Assembly (NCBI GenBank): GCA_026770575.1
Contig: MU657188.1
Coordinates: forward strand, 506,456-525,915
DNA: 19,460 bases
Source: Pelagophyceae sp. CCMP2097
Lineage: Eukaryota > Sar > Pelagophyceae
Direction of reading: 5' to 3'
Shown one piece after another: positions 15,449 to 19,460 of the stretch. The translations under genes and the position numbers were made by a program. The stretch's first letter is position 1; every line of letters begins with the position of its first letter. The notes below the pieces were generated by a model that saw only the letters and a list, made by a program, of their open reading frames with translations, did not search any database and was not told where the DNA came from.

Positions 15449-15893
15449 GGTGTCTAAGGGTCGGGTCGGGTATTTCATTCGTGCTGACCCCTCGGGTCGC
15501 GGGTCGAACGGCCAATCCCGTTCTCCGGGCCGAGTCACGCCTCGGCAGGCCGGCTGGCCCGCGTGTCGCGGTCAGTCGGGTCGACACGCAGGATCCGGGT
15601 CGGGTCGGAATCGGGTCGTACCTGGTATCTGTACTTAAAAGCTCCTTTTCCGGAGAGCCCGCGACGTTGACGCCGCTCGCGACCGCGCGGCCCGAAGCTC
15701 AATATATAATACACACGAATAGAAAAACCCGAGTGGAGAAACCCGGTGCGACTGTGTGGTGAGACCGTCACCATCGACGGCCTCCAAGTCGGGTGCGGTA
15801 CTGGCGCCTGCCAGAGGAAGGGATGGATGGATGCGCAATCGTGCGCCGGATCGCTGCGCTGCGGCAGAGTGCCATGCGTGGAAGTTCCGACGG
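15449..15893 (+). repeat. Direct repeat copy 2 (includes dispersed element copy F)
   Basis: Partner of 12293-12722 in the same orientation. It begins GGGTCGGGTCGGGTATTTCA and ends GCGTGGAAGTTCCGACGG. It is more diverged than the WD40 arms: indels include the loss of a CGACTAAACCC block and an extra GGATGGAT duplication. Confidence 0.7.
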
Positions 15894-16189
15894 GTCTTTG
15901 GACGGTGCTTCTTCCGTGGCCTGCGCGGACGCGGCGGGCGACGATGCCTGCGTGCGCATCGACGGACGGATGGCTCGATACGGCATTCACGCGCCGCGCC
16001 GCTGCGCGATGGTCTATAGCCACGGAGCTCTGATCCACAGCACGCCGCAGGATGAAGGCGTCAGACGTGCTTTTACGACGGGGCTTTGGCGGTGCTTCCG
16101 AGTCCTGGGCGGGCGACGCTGGTGTTGACACGGCTGGTGGGGTGGATAGATTACCATCGTGTGTCGGCTGCCCTGTGCGGCGGCGCCCG

Positions 16190-16380
16190 GACCCGCGGCG
16201 GAATAGCCCCATCGAAGCAAAATTCGGATTGTCGGGTGATCCGCGGGTCTCGCCTTCGCCCTCCGGGGTCGCGAGTCGGGGCCACGGCCAAACCCGGGGG
16301 TCGGCGGGTGAAACGCGCAAACCCGTCGATCCCGACGCGCGTGCTCCGGGCAAAACCGTCGCCGTCCTTGCTCCCTGGTG
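16190..16380 (+). repeat. Dispersed GGGTCG-rich element, copy G
   Basis: A diverged copy with GACCCGCGGCGGAAT, GATCCGCGGGTCTCGCC, GGGGCCACGGCCAAACCC, GGTCGGCGGGTGAAACGCGC and CTCCGGGCAAAACCGTCG in the same order as copies C and D. Confidence 0.6.
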
Positions 16381-16509
16381 CTACCGGGTTATACGAGTCT
16401 TCCCTTGTTCGATCCCGAATAGCGCTTTCATCCGGAGGGCCCTCTGGCTCGACTTTTTGTGGGTTACGTGATGGATTCAGCTGCCGCTGCGGCGCGCGTC
16501 GCCTTGACC

Positions 16510-18069
16510 CTATACGGTGAGCGTCTCCGTGGTCGAAATACCGTGTCCCCCACACACGAAGATGCGCGCCTCGTCGCCCTCGAGTCGAGCGGCGGCGCAC
16601 GAATACCGCGCGGTCCGCATATTCGGCCCGGGCGCAAACTCCATTTTCGCCACGTCGAGGACCTCGGTCGTGGCCAACGCCGTGGATGAGGAGTCATCTC
16701 CGCCGATGATGAGGACGTGTTCAGCATCGACCGACACGGCCGCGCATAGATAGCGCACTGAGCCCATCGGCGGGCCGGGCGCAAACGCCATGGTCCGCAA
16801 GTCGAGGATCTCCGTCGTTTGCAAATGTCCTGAATCTGATTCGCCACCGGCCACCAAGAATCGGTGCTCGTCGAGCGCGACGGCGGCGCAGCCGTGGCGC
16901 GGATGTATCATGATTGGCCCCAGCGTAAAGGCCATGGTGTCAAGGCTGAAAATCTCGGTCGTCGTCAAGTCAGACGCGCCATCGTAACCGCCGCCGACGA
17001 GGATCCTGCGAGCGTCGAGTTTGACGGCGGCGCACCAACATCGCACCGAGAGCATGTTCGGTCCGGGCGTGACGGAGAGTGTAGAGAGGTGGAGGATCTC
17101 CGTGGTCTTCAAAAAGGGACCATCGATGCCCCCTACCACCAGCACGCTGTCCACATCCAGTTGGACAGCCGCACAGTTATAACGTGGCGATAGCAGGTCC
17201 GGCCCGGCCCTAAAGACCATCGTCTGCGAATCGAGCAGCAACGTCGACTTTAAAACACATCCGTCCGCACAACCGCCAACCACGAAAACGCGCCCGCCGG
17301 CAGACGCGGATGCACACGCCACACGTGCAGAGCCCATATCCGGCCCCGGTCGGAACACCGCCGAATCGATCCAGGGCGGCGCGCCGAACACGGCGGCCTC
17401 GAGGCCAAAGTAGTCTAGCTCCTTGACCATGGCCTCCTGCGCGGCCTCGGACAAACCGCGAATGCCATTCCGCGTGAGCGGAGCGTCGACGTCGCGGAGG
17501 AAGTCGAGGATCGTGCGGAACCGCTCACCGTCGCGGTCGATGAAGATGGACCCATCTAAAGAGTCGCACTGCAGCATCGCGTCGCAGCGGCCGAACATGC
17601 GCCCGAGCATCGAATCCTCGACCTTTGTTAAAACGGCCCTAGATGTCTCGAACCGCACGCCGCCGACGTTGAGCTTGAAGACGCAGTCGGGCGGCGGCGC
17701 CGCTGCCCGCATGCGTGCCTTCTCCTCGTCCACCTCGGCGCGGTCGCGCTCGACGGCCGCGCGCTTCTCGTCGAGGCTGGCTTCGCCGCGCGCGAGCTTC
17801 TCCTCGAGCCTGGCTTCTCCGCGCGCGAGCTTCTCGTCCACTTGCCGGATCATGGCCGCGTGGTCGTCTTGGAGCGCCTGCCGGTTCGTCGCGAGCAGTG
17901 CCTGAGACAGATTCTTCATGCACAGAAAGGCTTCACCGATGGAACGACGCCGGTTTCGGACCATCTCGGCGTGGGTCGCGCGCTCGAGGGCGTTGATCGC
18001 AGAGGCGTGCGCGTTGCGCGTGCGCCGGACGACGTCGAACGTCGAGGCCAGGCTGCCCGACGACGCCAT
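16510..18069 (-). CDS. Coiled-coil, KCTD-type BTB (T1) and kelch-repeat protein
   Basis: A 519-aa intronless frame from ATG 18069-18067, in a good context (GACCATGG), to TAG 16512-16510. Residues about 60-122 are a charged coiled coil with an internal repeat (EKLARGEARLE, then EKLARGEASLD). Residues 128-226 form a T1/BTB domain of the potassium-channel tetramerisation type (FKLNVGGVRFETSRAVL, SIFIDRDGERFRTILDFLRD). Residues about 235-519 contain six kelch-type repeats, each with a PGPxM-like turn, a (Y/C)xCAAV strand, a V(L/I)(V/I)xGG strand and TTEILD, enough for one six-blade propeller. T1/BTB domains oligomerise and in many eukaryotes recruit Cullin-3 ubiquitin ligases, with the propeller choosing the target; that role is inferred here. 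No membrane segment is present, so it is not a channel. There are no lesions. It lies on the same strand as the WD40 pseudogene upstream. Confidence 0.88.
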   Translation of the reverse strand: MASSGSLASTFDVVRRTRNAHASAINALERATHAEMVRNRRRSIGEAFLCMKNLSQALLATNRQALQDDHAAMIRQVDEKLARGEARLEEKLARGEASLDEKRAAVERDRAEVDEEKARMRAAAPPPDCVFKLNVGGVRFETSRAVLTKVEDSMLGRMFGRCDAMLQCDSLDGSIFIDRDGERFRTILDFLRDVDAPLTRNGIRGLSEAAQEAMVKELDYFGLEAAVFGAPPWIDSAVFRPGPDMGSARVACASASAGGRVFVVGGCADGCVLKSTLLLDSQTMVFRAGPDLLSPRYNCAAVQLDVDSVLVVGGIDGPFLKTTEILHLSTLSVTPGPNMLSVRCWCAAVKLDARRILVGGGYDGASDLTTTEIFSLDTMAFTLGPIMIHPRHGCAAVALDEHRFLVAGGESDSGHLQTTEILDLRTMAFAPGPPMGSVRYLCAAVSVDAEHVLIIGGDDSSSTALATTEVLDVAKMEFAPGPNMRTARYSCAAARLEGDEARIFVCGGHGISTTETLTV

Positions 18070-18097
18070 GGTCGATTGTTCTTAGAGAAAGCCGAAA

Positions 18098-18146
18098 CTT
18101 CTTGCTTAATTAAGTAAACGAGTTTCGAAGTTGTAAATATAGGAAC
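18098..18146 (-). promoter_or_regulatory. AT-rich putative promoter of the kelch gene
   Basis: A short AT-rich block contains TTAATTAAG and, on the minus strand, CCTATATTTACA about 70 bp before the ATG at 18069. It is the most AT-rich spot in the right third of the window. The TATA-like assignment rests on motif and position only. Confidence 0.4.
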
Positions 18147-18510
18147 ATTCGGATTGACACCCCCGAGCCGCACCCGGCGTGTGGTGCCGGCGAGCCTCTT
18201 CGGGCTTAGGGCGAGCCCAGATCACCCAAGTCTCCCCACCCAAAGGGCTGGTTTCCAAGAGGGCTCCCTCCGACTCCGCGGCCGACGCTTCGAAAAGTTT
18301 ACGGCCCACCGGGACCGGGGCGCGCGTTGAGCGCCCGCTGGCGCTCCGTCGCCCACGCGGGCGCTCAGAGAGGACCCCGAGAGGCTTGATGGCAAGAGCA
18401 GGGGCGGTGTTTGCGGGTCGGGTCGGGTATTAAAGTTGTGGACAGAAAATTTACTGATCGAAGAGGGAGCGACGCTGGCGCCGGTCGACTCGCGCACCGC
18501 CCGCACGACA
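18147..18510. other. Intergenic region between the kelch gene and the WD40 pseudogene
   Basis: No gene is supported. It contains GCGCCCGCTGGCGCT and GCGCTCAACGCGCG-type GC palindromic stretches around 18320-18365, and a fragment of the dispersed element at 18393-18428. Confidence 0.5.
18393..18428 (+). repeat. GGGGCGGTGTTTGCGGGTCGG fragment, copy 2
   Basis: Same sequence as at 13485-13520, here followed by TATTAAAGTTGTGG just past the 3' end of the WD40 pseudogene. Confidence 0.6.
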
Positions 18511-19460
18511 CTAGAGCGTGGCGTCCCAGAGCCAGAGCGTGGCGTCCCATCGTGGCTCGCCGTCACGACGCGCGTGCCGTCGGGCGAGAACGCGCAGCAT
18601 TCGTCGCCCTCGGTGTGCCCCTCGAGCGTTTTCTGCAGCGCGCCCGTCTCGGCGTCCCAAGGCCACGCCGTGTTGTCTTTGCTCGCCGTCAAGATGGTGC
18701 ACTAGCCGTTTGGAGAGAACGCGCACACGTTGACGCCGCTGGTGTGCCCCTCGAGCGTCGTCAGCAGCGCGCCCGTCTTCGCGTCCCAGAGCCGCGCCGT
18801 CCCGTCGTCGCTCGCAGTGACGATGCGCGTGCCGTCGGGCGAGAAGGCGCAGCTGTTGACGGGGCCGATGTGCCCCACGAGCGTCTTCCGCAGCACGCCC
18901 GTCGCAGCGTCCCAGAGCCGCGCCGTCTTGTCATAGCTCGCCGTGACGATGCGCTCGCCGTCGGGCGAGAACGCGCAGCTCAAGACGCAGTCGGTGTGCC
19001 CTTCGAGCGTCGCCACCAGCGCGCCCGTCTCGGCGTCCCAGATCCACGCCGTCGGCGCTCGCCGTCACGATGCGCGTGCCGTCGGGCGAGAACGCGCAGC
19101 TATAAACCCAGCCGGAATGCCCCTCGAGCGTCGTCAGCAGCGCGCCCGTCTCGGCGTCCCAAAAACGCGCCGTCTTATCGAGGCTCGCCGTGACGATGCG
19201 CAGCTGTAGACCCAGTGTGCCCTTCAAGCGCTGTAAGCAGCGCGCCCGTCTCGGCGTCCCAGACCCGCGCCGTCTTGTCGTTGCTCGTCGTCGCGACGCG
19301 CTTGCCGTCGGGCGAGAACGCGCAGCTCAAGACGTAGCCGGTGTGCCCCTCGAGCGTCGTCTGCAGCGCGCCCGTCTCGGCGTCCCAGAGCTGCGCCGTT
19401 GTGTCGTCGCTCGCCGTCACGATGCGCTTGCCGTCGGGCGAGAACGCGCAGCTGTAGACG
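18511..19460 (-). pseudogene. WD40 repeat pseudogene, continuing beyond the right edge
   Basis: About eight WD40 blades run on the minus strand, open to the window edge at 19460. They are of the same subfamily as the genes at 10953 and 14308 (LEGHTxxVxSCAFSPDG, TAS, RLWDAETGALL). The frame is broken at least four times. Around 19200-19225 roughly 26 nt are missing from the GWVYSCAFSPDG region. Around 19045-19058 a few bases are lost (TASADG runs into VDLGRRDG). A TAG at 18704-18702 follows CAFSPNG. Near 18545-18565 a last frameshift precedes an ending LWLWDATL and stop at 18513-18511. Several breaks in otherwise well-conserved repeats suggest recent inactivation. Assembly error in near-identical repeats is an alternative, but the TAG needs a real substitution. 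Confidence 0.8.

Larger units (their letters stand above)
15436..16509. other. Region between the short WD40 copy and the kelch gene
   Basis: No gene is supported in this stretch. It holds the second direct repeat (15449-15893) and another dispersed element (16190-16380). Between them, 15894-16189 shows nothing recognisable. Confidence 0.5.

Noticed and set aside
1..19460. tRNA, rRNA or dinoflagellate spliced-leader sequences
   Set aside because: None was recognised on either strand by reading for their conserved motifs. A covariance-model scan would be needed to exclude them fully.

Overview
The window is eukaryotic nuclear DNA. It is GC-rich and holds split genes with GT-AG and apparent GC-AG introns, a mitochondrial enzyme gene with a targeting presequence, WD40 propeller genes and a coiled-coil/KCTD-type BTB/kelch gene. 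There are no bacterial operons, Shine-Dalgarno sites or CRISPR arrays. The gene families, the very repetitive non-coding DNA and the splice sites suggest a unicellular alga (pelagophyte, haptophyte or dinoflagellate type). I cannot settle the lineage from the sequence alone.

Layout, left to right. 1-252: flank with a hairpin-forming inverted repeat and a TATA-like box. 253-2190 (+): an intronless 645-codon gene of unknown function with a long coiled coil and a possible transposase-type core. 2191-2872: no gene seen. 2873-10435 (+): the beta subunit of branched-chain 2-oxoacid dehydrogenase E1 (BCKDHB), split into about 13 short exons. Reading the exons by eye gives a 1041-nt ORF (346 aa) that aligns with animal BCKDHB almost without gaps. 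The long introns are packed with degenerate short-period tandem arrays and dispersed elements. 10953-12053 (+): an intact seven-blade WD40 protein gene. 12247-14121: spacer with dispersed GGGTCG-rich elements and an apparent decayed copy of the last BCKDHB exon. 14308-15033 (-): an inverted, near-identical copy of the WD40 gene that has lost exactly three blades. 15436-16509: more dispersed elements. 16510-18069 (-): the coiled-coil/BTB/kelch protein. 18511-19460 (-): a WD40 pseudogene with frameshifts and a stop, running off the right edge.

The genes do not form an obvious pathway. BCKDHB is a housekeeping gene of valine, leucine and isoleucine breakdown in mitochondria. The WD40 and kelch genes look like lineage-expanded scaffold or adaptor families. 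The main points of interest are the BCKDHB splice sites (four introns best explained by GC donors, three of them with an in-phase GT exactly 12 nt downstream, and every acceptor followed by G), an intron made almost wholly of a 34-bp-armed hairpin, arrays that differ from intron to intron, and recent segmental duplication by inversion with loss of whole propeller blades.
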